DNA from: Neisseriaceae bacterium JH1-16
GTDB lineage: Bacteria; Pseudomonadota; Gammaproteobacteria; Burkholderiales; Chromobacteriaceae
Assembly: GCA_025989215.1 (NCBI GenBank)
Contig: JAPDNP010000006.1
Coordinates: 1 to 64,000 of the forward strand
Length of the DNA: 64,000 bases
Direction of reading: 5' to 3'
The notes under the pieces are model-generated. The model saw only the letters and a list, made by a program, of their open reading frames with translations, made no database searches and was not told where the DNA came from. Below are positions 19,422 to 27,367 of this stretch, piece by piece. Within the stretch, counting starts at the first letter, position 1. Each line of letters begins with the position of its first letter. A program made the position numbers and the translations under genes.

Positions 19422-19610
19422 ATGCATGCCGTCCGAACTCATCTAAAATACCATGCCATTCAAAAAGAACCGCATGAATACAGGCGTATCGTTAGCCGTT
19501 ATGCGATTCCTATCTGTAACCCTCGAATCGCTGAAAAACGTCGTAGCAATCGCCGACGCCTCGACGAGTTAATAGATATAAAATACTACGCACATCAAGA
19601 CGAATTCTAG
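19422..19610 (+). CDS. Small basic hypothetical protein, 62 residues
   Basis: Starts MHAVRTHLKYHAIQKEPHEY with GGAGGT seven bases upstream and ends 20 bases before a strong terminator, so it appears to be a complete single-gene transcript. It has many Arg, Lys and His residues and no membrane segment. I do not recognise it. A nucleic-acid-binding role is possible from the charge alone. Confidence 0.55.
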   Translation: MHAVRTHLKYHAIQKEPHEYRRIVSRYAIPICNPRIAEKRRSNRRRLDELIDIKYYAHQDEF

Positions 19611-19630
19611 TTCCGTGATGAATGGATTTG

Positions 19631-19658
19631 TGCCCTCATTATAAATGAGGGCATTTTC
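19631..19658 (+). terminator. Intrinsic terminator
   Basis: A perfect 9-bp stem (TGCCCTCAT / ATGAGGGCA) with a 5-nt AT loop is followed by TTTTC. It ends the small gene at 19422-19610. Confidence 0.85.
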
Positions 19659-19833
19659 ATATGGCATAGTAATTTTCGATTATTAACATGTCGCTGTGCC
19701 TATTTTTGAATATCGCTCCTGGCCTCGATTATCGTTGGGTCATTGCCGTAAAGTTAGCCGTGAGTATGTATCTGCATGATGCGAGCCGCAAAAAAGCGGC
19801 TCGCGAGGCAGGGGGCAGTGTCACTACGCAGTA

Positions 19834-20049
19834 TTAATGACTGACCTCATGACCGATAATGCCGCCGACAGCAGCGCCGCCGACTGTTCCAAGGGCACTA
19901 CCGCCTGTGAGCACGGCACCACCAACAGCTCCGACACCGGCACCGACGGCGGTGTTCCTACCTTGTGAAGACATGCCGGCACAGCCGGTCAAACTGAGTA
20001 TCACGATGGCAACAGCCGTGCCGTGTGTGAGGTTAAGAAGCGTTTTCAT
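19834..20049 (-). CDS. Glycine-zipper lipoprotein (OsmB-like)
   Basis: A 71-residue outer-envelope lipoprotein. The signal peptide ends in a lipobox, LTGCAG, with the cysteine near residue 24. The mature part is a glycine-zipper repeat ([30 protein letters not shown]) like OsmB and SlyB relatives. The ATG at 20049 has GAGGT seven bases upstream; the longer frame to 20091 has no support. It fits the osmotic and envelope-stress theme of the cargo. Confidence 0.8.
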   Translation of the reverse strand: MKTLLNLTHGTAVAIVILSLTGCAGMSSQGRNTAVGAGVGAVGGAVLTGGSALGTVGGAAVGGIIGHEVSH

Positions 20050-20531
20050 GGCATTACCTCTTTGTCGAGTATCGGGTCTCCGGCACCTCACTCCTTGTAG
20101 GGCAAGGCTGACTGGATAGCTAAGCAGCTTTCGACCTGATCATCGTTTGGCCAAGCCCAGCTAGCTACTGGCTCGACGGCACAGGCTGCATAGTAAGCAG
20201 ACGGTAAGAAATGCTGTTTCGGCCAACGTTTGCGGGCCAGCGTTGAGTCATAAGAACAGGTTGCGTTAAGCGCGAATTCTTGTCTGTGCGCTTGCCTACA
20301 TACCTTATGGGGTGAAGGCTATGCCGACATTGGCATGAGCTGTCAGGCTCAGTCGGTTCAGTAAAAAGTACGAGTCATTTCCATGTGGTGGACTGAAAGG
20401 GCATGGCATGTGGGATGTACAGATCTTGGGCGGCCATTAGCCGCCCTTGGATCAACTGACTAAATCGGTGGTCCCATCAACGTTGGGATCCGGTAACAAC
20501 ATATAGTGGGGCGAAGACACCGCTCTTCATG
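20050..20531. other. Gene-free stretch
   Basis: No frame here has a ribosome site or coding character. It contains a TTCGGCCAACG copy at 20218 and a GGGCGGC / GCCGCCC hairpin near 20429-20447, which could end transcription from the left. Otherwise I see nothing. Confidence 0.45.
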
Positions 20532-21449
20532 TTATGGCAACAGCGCTAACTCTGGCGCGATAGCCAAGGGTTTCACCGGTTGATTCAACTCTTGGTTCAC
20601 CGAGTGGGGCATTCCAGCTTGTGACGCTAAGGAGAGCGCGATGGCGGCTCCCGGGTTCATGCTGTCAACCATCGAACTTGGGATCAGGATGGTTGTGCCG
20701 CGTTCCTTGGTTGTTTCGTAAATAATGTTCATTGCGCGCAGTTGTAAGGCACCTGGCTGACTGACGTAGATCTTGGCAGCCTCGACAAACTTACCTGCGA
20801 TCTCGGCCTCGGCGGTACCAAGAATGATGCGTGCCTGCTTCTCACGTTCGGCCTGGGCTTGGCGGGACATCGCATCCTGCAGCGCGACCGGGATTGCCAC
20901 ATCGCGCACCTCGACCGAGCTGACTGTTACGCCCCATTCGATCGTTTTTTCCCCGATTTCCTCGCACAACTGCAGGTCTGCCGCGTGTCGGTCGGATAGC
21001 AGAGCCGCCAACATCGAAGAGCCAATCATCTCGCGCAACGAGGTCTGTGCCACGCGATCGATGGCTTGCCGGTAGTTGGTGATCGCTAGCGCCGCTTTCT
21101 GGGCATCATGAACATGCCAGAAAATGATGGCATCAACGTTTACCGGCACTGTATCCCGTGTCAGCGCCTGTTCGGCATTGAAAGCCGTGGTCTGAATGCG
21201 CTCATCGATCACTGCCACCACACTGTCAACGACCGGGATGATCATGAACAGGCCGGGACCTTTGACTCCTTGCAGCTTCCCTGCACGCAGTACGACAAAT
21301 TTCTGCCAGGTATTGGCCATCTTCAACGACTGCGCGATGACGGCACCGATGATCCACAGAGCGACTCCCAGAACCAGATAGCCCATTGCGCCCAATAAGG
21401 CACCGACGGCCAGGAAGATGAACACGATGAAAAAGGTGATGGGGTTCAT
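20532..21449 (-). CDS. SPFH-domain slipin (stomatin-like)
   Basis: Membrane scaffold protein of the stomatin/slipin type. The 305 residues start with a long hydrophobic hairpin (5-45). An SPFH domain follows: GPGLFMIIPVVDSVVAVIDERI is its hallmark, and TRDTVPVNVDAIIFWHV continues it. A helical segment rich in Ala, Glu and Arg then leads to a variable tail. Slipins form oligomers at the inner membrane. No partner protease (NfeD type) lies next to it. The tail ends with a proline-bearing PVKPLAIAPELALLP. Confidence 0.88.
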   Translation of the reverse strand: MNPITFFIVFIFLAVGALLGAMGYLVLGVALWIIGAVIAQSLKMANTWQKFVVLRAGKLQGVKGPGLFMIIPVVDSVVAVIDERIQTTAFNAEQALTRDTVPVNVDAIIFWHVHDAQKAALAITNYRQAIDRVAQTSLREMIGSSMLAALLSDRHAADLQLCEEIGEKTIEWGVTVSSVEVRDVAIPVALQDAMSRQAQAEREKQARIILGTAEAEIAGKFVEAAKIYVSQPGALQLRAMNIIYETTKERGTTILIPSSMVDSMNPGAAIALSLASQAGMPHSVNQELNQPVKPLAIAPELALLP

Positions 21450-21879
21450 AAGGTTACTCCGAGGGTCATTGAGAGGCTTCTGCTAGCACAGTGCACGCGG
21501 TGAGCGCGGCATGTCTGTGCGTTTGCGCACTCAACGAGACTCCACGGACCGTATAGGGCATCGAGCGGCTCTGCGCGAGTACGCGAAGAGGAGCGCCCTT
21601 TGGCCGCGCCGCTCGCTCGAGATGGCCTAGGGGCTGTTGACCAATCTCTGCTCTCTAATGAATTCATCATGGTCGGCCATAAAAAAAATCCTCTTCTGTT
21701 CCGCAGAAGGGGTGGCCGGGGGTATTGAAACGCCTCAGACTTGTGTAGCTTCAGAGCGAAAATCGACACTATTCAGAGGGTGCGTGCGCATGGCCGATGC
21801 TCCCTACAATCCCAAGAGGCCGTCCAGCTTACCTAAGTGCTATCAATAACGAGACGTCCACGGATTATACAAACCGATA
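21450..21879. other. Gene-free stretch
   Basis: A 107-codon minus-strand frame (21446-21769) crosses it, but has no ribosome site, no recognisable domain, and is rich in Arg and Ser in the manner of a chance frame in G+C-rich DNA. I see no other feature. Confidence 0.45.
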
Positions 21880-22098
21880 TCAGTAGCCCCGGTGATCATT
21901 GTCTTGTCGACCTTGGTCTTCCAGCGGCCGCTGACCGCCGTTACTCATGCCGTGCTCGCCATGGCCGTATCCTCCTCCGCCATGGTCATAACCACTGCCA
22001 TGGTCATAGCCTCCGTCTCTATGGTAACCCGGTCCCCAGAAACAGCCTCCGAGGACTGCTGTCAGCAGAAGTAACGTGATTTGTCGAGTCAATTTCAT
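21880..22098 (-). CDS. Small Gly/His-rich lipoprotein
   Basis: A 72-residue exported protein. The signal peptide ends in LGGCF, a lipobox with Cys near residue 19. The mature part is mostly Gly, His, Tyr and Asp (GYDHGSGYDHGGGGYGHGEHG), so it could bind metals. AAGGAGGTCC lies just before the ATG at 22098. It follows the next gene on the same strand by ten bases, so the two are probably cotranscribed. Confidence 0.7.
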   Translation of the reverse strand: MKLTRQITLLLLTAVLGGCFWGPGYHRDGGYDHGSGYDHGGGGYGHGEHGMSNGGQRPLEDQGRQDNDHRGY

Positions 22099-22108
22099 GG
22101 GGACCTCC

Positions 22109-22297
22109 TTATGATCGTCGGGCCTTTATGTAGTAGAAAAAGTAGTTCGACCTGGCTGCGGGGTAATAGTAGACAGGGTAGCCAGGCACTAGGACCAGAT
22201 TCGGATACACCGGCACATTGATGCTGATGCTGACTTGGGCATGGCTGAGTGCGGCAGGAAATAGCAGCATGGTTAGGGCAACGAGCAAGTAGCGCAT
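22109..22297 (-). CDS. Small exported hypothetical protein
   Basis: A 62-residue protein starting MRYLLVALTMLLFPAALSHA, a clear signal peptide with an AxA cleavage site. The mature part is short and rich in Tyr, Pro and Val (YPNLVLVPGYPVYYYP). GGAGAG precedes the start at 22297. The longer open frame to 22432 begins with TTG and lacks coding character. Function unknown; probably a periplasmic or envelope peptide. Confidence 0.6.
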   Translation of the reverse strand: MRYLLVALTMLLFPAALSHAQVSISINVPVYPNLVLVPGYPVYYYPAARSNYFFYYIKARRS

Positions 22298-22790
22298 TCT
22301 TTGCTCTCCTGTGTCATGGGCGGCTGCTGAGGTAGGCATCGTCAGTCCGTCAGGAGGTGAAAAGGGCAGAGCACGGCGAACCGGGCACTCCCGCGGTATG
22401 CAGCGGGACATGACCGTTTCCAATAGGGACAAAGTTCTGGCCGAGCGCAGCGCGCTTAGTGGGCAACCCGAACTCTCGGCTGCTGAAAATTGCCAACCCG
22501 GTTCAGGAAAGTACAGTCACAGGGTCGCCGATGGCCCGACACCTGTCTGTTCGTTGAACCACATTACGTTGCAGATGTAATCGGTAAAAAAGAAATGGCA
22601 GCTCCTGCCAAGGCGCTGAGCTACCGGCTTTGCAGGCAGGGGGTATCGGTAGTGCTTAGGCCTCTGCCGGACCTGGACCTTACCTGCGGCATAAGTGGGA
22701 GAACGCACCGACGCCGGGCCCGTTCAGTGCCACCGTAGTTATCAGTTCTTTGGACGCTCGCATGGCTCGGAAGCCACTCGGAGGTCAGTC
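22298..22790. other. Gene-free stretch
   Basis: Divergent upstream region of the exported protein (minus) and of the 51-residue protein (plus). Short frames on both strands lack ribosome sites. No strong hairpin or repeat seen. Confidence 0.4.
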
Positions 22791-22946
22791 ATGGGTAAGT
22801 CCCGCAAACCAGGCCAGGACAACGGCACGACAAAGGCCAAGACGAAAGTCGCTAAGCCTCCCAGAAGATCGGGGGTCAACGGTAACGAGCCGACCCTACC
22901 CAAGCCCGTGCGTGAACCCAGCCCCCCGACAAGTAGTTCGACTTGA
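22791..22946 (+). CDS. Small Lys/Pro-rich hypothetical protein
   Basis: A 51-residue frame, MGKSRKPGQDNGTTKAKTKV onward, with GGAGG six bases upstream. It is very basic, with many Lys, Pro, Ser and Thr, and is probably disordered. The good ribosome site is the main reason to call it. No family recognised. Confidence 0.45.
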   Translation: MGKSRKPGQDNGTTKAKTKVAKPPRRSGVNGNEPTLPKPVREPSPPTSSST

Positions 22947-23076
22947 CCCATTGATGTGCTTGGTCTGATGTGGCGACTTTGCCAAGAGTAATGAGCCACC
23001 CCGTGCGGGGCTCAGAGGGGCAATCACAACCAAGGGCGTCGAGCGTGATGTTGTTATCTGATCGCGCGAGGGCTCG

Positions 23077-23805
23077 TCACTTGAATGGGGGATGAGGCAC
23101 GTAGGGAAGCAAGCGATCGGTCTCTTTCTTGACCACTGCGTAGCACTCGCAGCACAACTGTTCCAGCTTGGGGCGGTCCAGTACGGTGATGTGGCCACGG
23201 CTATATTCGATCACACCGAGCTTCTGCAATTTACCGGCAGCATCAGTCACCCCCTCGCGGCGCACCCCTAGCATGTTGGCTATCAGCTCCTGGGTCATGG
23301 TCAATTGGTTGCTCGGGAGGCGATCCAGCGACAGCAGCAGCCAACGGCACAACTGCTGGTCGATCGAATGATGGCGATTGCACACCGCGGTTTGGGCCAT
23401 CTGCGTGATCAGGGCCTGGGTGTAGTACAGCATCAACTGCAGTAACTCGGCGTGGCGGTTCACCTCATCCTTGAAGCGTTGCCCGGGCAAGCGAAAAGCT
23501 TGGCCAGCACTTTGCACGATCGCGCGACTCGGCGTGCTTTCGCCGCCCATGAACACCGCAATGCCGACCAGCCCCTCATTGCCTACCACAGAGATCTCAG
23601 CCGAAGACCCACTCTCCATCACATAGAGCAGTGACACGATGGAGTCAGTAGGGAAGAAGACGTAGTGCAGAGCATCCCCGGACTCGTACAGTACCTTACC
23701 CAGCGGCAAAGGCACCAACTCAAGATAGGGGTGTATGCGTTCGAGCACATCGGCCGGCAGGGCTGCCAGTAGATGGTTCTGTAGTGGTAGGGGAGACTCG
23801 GACAT
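23077..23805 (-). CDS. Crp/Fnr-family transcriptional regulator
   Basis: A 242-residue regulator. The N-terminal cyclic-nucleotide-binding fold (about 10-125: PLGKVLYESGDALHYVFFPTDSIVS...) is followed by a dimerisation helix and a winged helix-turn-helix (TQELIANMLGVRREGVTDAAGKLQKLGVIEYSRGHITVLD). It lacks Fnr-type N-terminal cysteines. The family context (FPTDSIVSLL, SAEISVVGNEGLVGIAVFMGG) resembles Crp-like regulators common in Beta- and Alphaproteobacteria. GAGGTG lies upstream of the ATG at 23805. It may govern the neighbouring stress genes; that is inference. Confidence 0.88.
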   Translation of the reverse strand: MSESPLPLQNHLLAALPADVLERIHPYLELVPLPLGKVLYESGDALHYVFFPTDSIVSLLYVMESGSSAEISVVGNEGLVGIAVFMGGESTPSRAIVQSAGQAFRLPGQRFKDEVNRHAELLQLMLYYTQALITQMAQTAVCNRHHSIDQQLCRWLLLSLDRLPSNQLTMTQELIANMLGVRREGVTDAAGKLQKLGVIEYSRGHITVLDRPKLEQLCCECYAVVKKETDRLLPYVPHPPFK

Positions 23806-24050
23806 AGCTGCCACCTCGCGAAAAATGGCTTCCTTGTGTCGCAGTATAGTCGGCGTTCTATCTGCGTTGTATGTCGACAGAGCCTGGGACAGACCAAGCG
23901 ATGAAGGGCATTGATGGACGCTTGGAGCGTATTACCCTCAGCCGTCGCAAAACAAATGCAGATGTGTGTACTAGCGTACAGACCCACTCCCGTCTTTGCG
24001 CTTACGCTACTGAAATGTCGATTGCTCAGACCGTAACAGGGGGCGACACC

Positions 24051-24197
24051 ATGCTTGAAACGATCATTGTTATTCTGTTGGTTATATGGGCGCTGGGAAT
24101 GCTGACATCTTTCACCATGGGTGGGGCTGTTCATATTCTATTGGCCCTAGCCGTCATCGTATTGCTTTTTCGATTTTTTCAAGGTCGAAGAGTATAA
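24051..24197 (+). CDS. Small membrane protein, lmo0937 type (copy 1)
   Basis: A 48-residue protein, MLETIIVILLVIWALGMLTS onward, made of two hydrophobic helices joined by a short loop with TMGG, ending in FFQGRRV. This is the lmo0937-type stress-induced membrane peptide. AGGGGG lies upstream. A longer frame from 23871 lacks coding character. A second copy lies at 24999. Confidence 0.7.
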   Translation: MLETIIVILLVIWALGMLTSFTMGGAVHILLALAVIVLLFRFFQGRRV

Positions 24198-24417
24198 ATC
24201 TTCACTCCAATTGTGTCGCGGTGCGTTCTCTCTGAGAGTGCGCTTCCGATGATGTTGGGTCAGTTAAATAGTTGCATGGAAATGGTAAAAGAGCTCGCGT
24301 CCAGTGCGGGAGCGATTGATTGCTAGCCGGTCTGGATGATTGCAGAAGCATATCGATGTAGTGAAGTGCCATTTTAAGGAGCTCCATTAATTCCATGCGA
24401 AGCAAGGAGTGCCCGTC

Positions 24418-24885
24418 ATGAAATCCATCTCTTTACCAGTGCTTTCAAGAATTGCTTTTTCCATATTCTTAGGTGTATCGCCTGTAGCTTTACAGGTCGT
24501 CAATGGCGAGCCTACCGATAGGTCTGCAGTACAGCTGGAGCCGCAGCAACAGAATGGAGTTTCCTACTTGTCCGGTGGTATTGGCTTGGATGAGTCTCAG
24601 GCTATCAGGCAGGCCAAAGGCTACAATTTACACATGAGTTTTTCTAGGGGAACGAGCAATGAGTATCTCGCCGGGATCGATGTCGATATTCAAACGATGA
24701 AGGGTAGTTCGGTTCTTTCTTTGAATCAGGCGGGGCCTTATGTCTACGTTAAATTGCCGGCTGGACGGTACTTCATCGTCATCGGTCGTAATGGTCATGA
24801 GGAACGACGTGCCGTTGCACTATCGGGGCACTCAATCCGTAATGTAAATTTCCACTGGAGTGATGAGTGGCAGGCTTCCTACTGA
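24418..24885 (+). CDS. Exported protein with carboxypeptidase-regulatory-like fold
   Basis: A 155-residue protein with an N-terminal signal peptide (MKSISLPVLSRIAFSIFLGV) and AAGGAG eight bases before its ATG. The C-terminal half, with YVYVKLPAGRYFIVIGRNGHEERRAVAL, looks like the small beta-sandwich found in carboxypeptidase regulatory domains. It probably folds in the periplasm. Its G+C content is clearly lower than the core genome. No enzyme motif. Confidence 0.65.
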   Translation: MKSISLPVLSRIAFSIFLGVSPVALQVVNGEPTDRSAVQLEPQQQNGVSYLSGGIGLDESQAIRQAKGYNLHMSFSRGTSNEYLAGIDVDIQTMKGSSVLSLNQAGPYVYVKLPAGRYFIVIGRNGHEERRAVALSGHSIRNVNFHWSDEWQASY

Positions 24886-24998
24886 TGGTGGCTCACAAGA
24901 ATGGCATTGAGTGGTGCGTGTGCACTGCTCAATGCTATTTACAATAATTTGGGACTCACGGAATATAGATGGAAACTTCACGCTTTGGAGGTGATTCC

Positions 24999-25139
24999 AT
25001 GCTTGAGATAATTGCCGTTATATTGTTGCTTCTGTGGGTGTTGGGCGTGATGACATCGTACACCTTTGGAGGACTAATCAATCTTCTCTTTGTTTTTGCA
25101 GTTGTGGCAATGGTTTTCAATTTCTTCCAAGAAAGATGA
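24999..25139 (+). CDS. Small membrane protein, lmo0937 type (copy 2)
   Basis: A 46-residue frame, MLEIIAVILLLLWVLGVMTS onward, ending VFNFFQER, with GGAGGTGATTCC before the ATG. It aligns along its length with the protein at 24051 (MLE.I.VILL.W.LG..TS....GG...LL...), so the two are paralogues about 0.9 kb apart. Too short for most gene callers. Confidence 0.7.
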   Translation: MLEIIAVILLLLWVLGVMTSYTFGGLINLLFVFAVVAMVFNFFQER

Positions 25140-25241
25140 TCTTAAACTATTGCCAAGTCAAATTTTTCATGGAGTAGTGGTTGGGTTATTAATGGAGGTC
25201 CTAATCGCTTTTTGTGATTCATACGTATTCCATGATGGACG

Positions 25242-25421
25242 TTAAGGTACTAATTTCTTTAAGTGATCTTTTAGGTTGCCAAACCCCACTTGTATTTTTC
25301 CAGCGGCTTTCTCTAGCCTTCCTTTCGTCTCCAGGGTTTTGTTGAAAATGGCTCTGCCAGTCGATTTTTTGACAATTCCAGATACCTCTTTGATTCTTCC
25401 TATTAGTTGACTCTTGTTCAT
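25242..25421 (-). CDS. CsbD-family stress protein
   Basis: A 59-residue soluble protein, MNKSQLIGRIKEVSGIVKKS onward. The pattern of G-I-KE-SG, then TKGRLEKAAGKIQVGFGNLK matches CsbD, a general stress protein of unknown mechanism. AGGAG lies seven bases upstream of the start at 25421. It runs opposite to its neighbours. The 102 bases to the left and 270 to the right hold no other gene. Overlapping frames on both strands are shadows. Confidence 0.75.
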   Translation of the reverse strand: MNKSQLIGRIKEVSGIVKKSTGRAIFNKTLETKGRLEKAAGKIQVGFGNLKDHLKKLVP

Positions 25422-25691
25422 GCGAATCTCCTGGCTTTCGTTCAGATGTCAATCGGTATTGTTGCCGCTGTGCTGATAAGTATCGTCTTATATCAGCCCT
25501 ATGTCTGTACGGCAGCGCACATAAAATTATTGTGCAGCAATAGGAAAATGGTGGCGGTTACGTGCGATAGCGTACAGACATTTTTCTCCTTCGAAACGAC
25601 ATTACGATCGTGAAAATCTGCAATGTGGTGACAGCATAAGTTAGTAATCGCCGCATCACGCGATGATGTGGCTCGACCTTAGGAGGCCGAA

Positions 25692-25850
25692 ATGTCGTTA
25701 GGAGTAGTTTTACTGTTCATCATGGTTTTATTGTTGATCGGTGTATGTCCGCGCGCCTCTACAGTAGAGGGTGGGATCATGGGCTCCAGTGGAGGGATTG
25801 GACTCGTCTTACTGGCTTTGATCGTTATGCTGGTGATGAAAGGAGTGTAG
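25692..25850 (+). CDS. DUF3309-type small membrane protein
   Basis: A 52-residue protein, MSLGVVLLFIMVLLLIGVCP onward, with AGGAGG just upstream. Two hydrophobic helices flank a glycine-rich loop with GSSGGIGLVLL. The N-terminal MSLG plus the SGG.GLVLL motif are those of DUF3309. Function unknown; such genes often sit with CsbD and BON proteins. Confidence 0.75.
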   Translation: MSLGVVLLFIMVLLLIGVCPRASTVEGGIMGSSGGIGLVLLALIVMLVMKGV

Positions 25851-25941
25851 TGAGTTTGGTATGTGTGCTAACGAACAGACATTGAGTAAAAGTAGCCGCA
25901 CCATTTGCATTCCTACATCTTGTTGAGCAAAAGGAAAAGCT

Positions 25942-26271
25942 ATGAAATGTAAGCTTGCATCGACAATATTTATCATAGGCTCATTGCTTACTCCGGTGAT
26001 AAGTCATGCTTCCGGTCAAGATATGGATCGCTCTCATCCCGAAGCGTATGCGAAAGACTCACTAATAACGACAAAAATTAAGGCTAAGTTGGCCGATGAA
26101 AAAATGAGCAGCCTGATTTATGTCAAGGTTGATACAGCCAACAGAGGGGGAGTCATCTTGAGCGGAGAGGTCAAGTCTCGGAAAGAAGCTAACAAGGCAG
26201 TGTCTATTGCCCGTGAAACAGAAGGGGTAACATCAGTCAAAAGCTATATAAAAATCCATGAGGGCGACTGA
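25942..26271 (+). CDS. Exported BON-domain protein
   Basis: A 109-residue periplasmic protein. After a signal peptide (MKCKLASTIFIIGSLLTPVISHA) comes one BON domain: AKDSLITTKIKAKLADEKMSS, then VILSGEVKSRKEANKAVSIA and GVTSVKSYI. BON domains bind phospholipid and are linked to osmotic stress (OsmY family). Low G+C. It fits the envelope-stress cluster around it. Confidence 0.85.
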   Translation: MKCKLASTIFIIGSLLTPVISHASGQDMDRSHPEAYAKDSLITTKIKAKLADEKMSSLIYVKVDTANRGGVILSGEVKSRKEANKAVSIARETEGVTSVKSYIKIHEGD

Positions 26272-26412
26272 ATTTTGCGCTTTGCAGGCACCTGTTGTTT
26301 GAATTGAAAATTGAACATCGTAACACCCCAAGAAGAGACGGTTCAATATTGATTTGAGTTTAAGGAAGGTTCAATAGGAGAGGTGTCTGCACTCTAAAGT
26401 AGGAGTGGCTAC

Positions 26413-26820
26413 ATGAAGCATCTTATGATGGTGGTGACGCTAGTGGCTAGTACAGGTTGGGCAGCAGTGCTAGCCGCTGATGTCGGAGTTTCAGTTCAAA
26501 TAGGTCAGCCTAATTTTTACGGAAGAATCGATATTGGTGGCTATCCGCCACCACAAGTTATTTATCGTCAGCCGATAGCCATCGAACAGGTGCCAATGGA
26601 TCGTCAACCTATCTATTTGCGTGTCCCGCTTGATCATGCCAAACATTGGCGCACTCACTGCCGTGAGTATAATGCATGCAACGAGAGGGTTTTATTCGTG
26701 CAGGATAGTTGGTACAACCAAGAGTATGCCCCGCGTTACCAAGAGCATCACCACGACTACAAAGATGACCATGATCAACATCGGCACGATATATATCCCG
26801 ATCAGGGGAATGGTTATTAG
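26413..26820 (+). CDS. Exported His-rich hypothetical protein
   Basis: A 135-residue protein with a signal peptide ending AAVLAAD. A proline- and tyrosine-rich first half (FYGRIDIGGYPPPQVIYRQP) is followed by a Cys pair (HCREYNAC) and a tail dense in His, Asp and Tyr (HHHDYKDDHDQHRHD). The tail could bind metal. I know similar unnamed exported proteins beside BON proteins, but have no function for them. Confidence 0.65.
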   Translation: MKHLMMVVTLVASTGWAAVLAADVGVSVQIGQPNFYGRIDIGGYPPPQVIYRQPIAIEQVPMDRQPIYLRVPLDHAKHWRTHCREYNACNERVLFVQDSWYNQEYAPRYQEHHHDYKDDHDQHRHDIYPDQGNGY

Positions 26821-26878
26821 GTAGTTTTATAATTCTCCATACAATAGTTAATAGTGCTTAATTTTCAAGGAAACCAGG

Positions 26879-26908
26879 GGCTTCATGCCGTCATGACATG
26901 AGGCCTTT
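26879..26908 (+). terminator. Probable terminator after the 135-residue gene
   Basis: GGCTTCATG pairs with CATGAGGCC (one G-U in RNA) around a 9-nt loop, followed by TTTGGCGTTTT. It lies 59 bases past the stop at 26820. Confidence 0.5.
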
Positions 26909-27059
26909 GGCGTTTTGGTAGTTTAGGGTTTATTCGTAATTTGTTGGTTCTGGCGGTCATCGTGCTACTGTTCTGCATCTTTTGATGGCGGCAAAGCCAT
27001 GGCTTGGTGGCTTGTATTCCGTACATGCGGCGTGTAAGCCAAAATAGAAGGACTCTGCG

Positions 27060-27281
27060 ATGAATAGTCATTCCATGAAAGGAAGCTGGCGACAGCTCAA
27101 AAGCGATGTCAGGATAGTGTGGGTACACTTGGTTGATGAGGCATTCGACGTCATTGCCCACAAAGGTGCTAAGGAGGATGGCCAGGAGACGGGCGATACC
27201 ACTACCACCACCGAAGCCGAGCAACAGATCAGGCTCTTTGAAGCACGCAACAGAGACCTGTCTGGTAAAGACGCGACTTAG
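27060..27281 (+). CDS. Diverged CsbD-like protein
   Basis: A 73-residue frame with AAGGA upstream. MKGSWRQLKSDVRIVWVHLV followed by DEAFDVIAHKG echoes the CsbD N-terminus (KG.W.QLKG.V...WG.LTDD..D.I.GK), but the glycines and the second half are not kept; the C-terminus is rich in Thr and Glu. It is either a distant relative or a decaying copy. It runs convergent to gor, 87 bases away. Confidence 0.55.
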   Translation: MNSHSMKGSWRQLKSDVRIVWVHLVDEAFDVIAHKGAKEDGQETGDTTTTTEAEQQIRLFEARNRDLSGKDAT

Positions 27282-27367
27282 CCCGATACAGGGTAGAGAA
27301 ATGTATTGTGAGGAGAACGGTGAGAACAAGGGGGGCGACTCAGTTTTCAGGAGCTGCCCAGTTCGGT

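Noticed and set aside
21446-21769. 107-codon minus-strand frame overlapping the slipin start
   Set aside because: No ribosome site, Arg/Ser-rich, no domain; the four-base overlap is likely chance.
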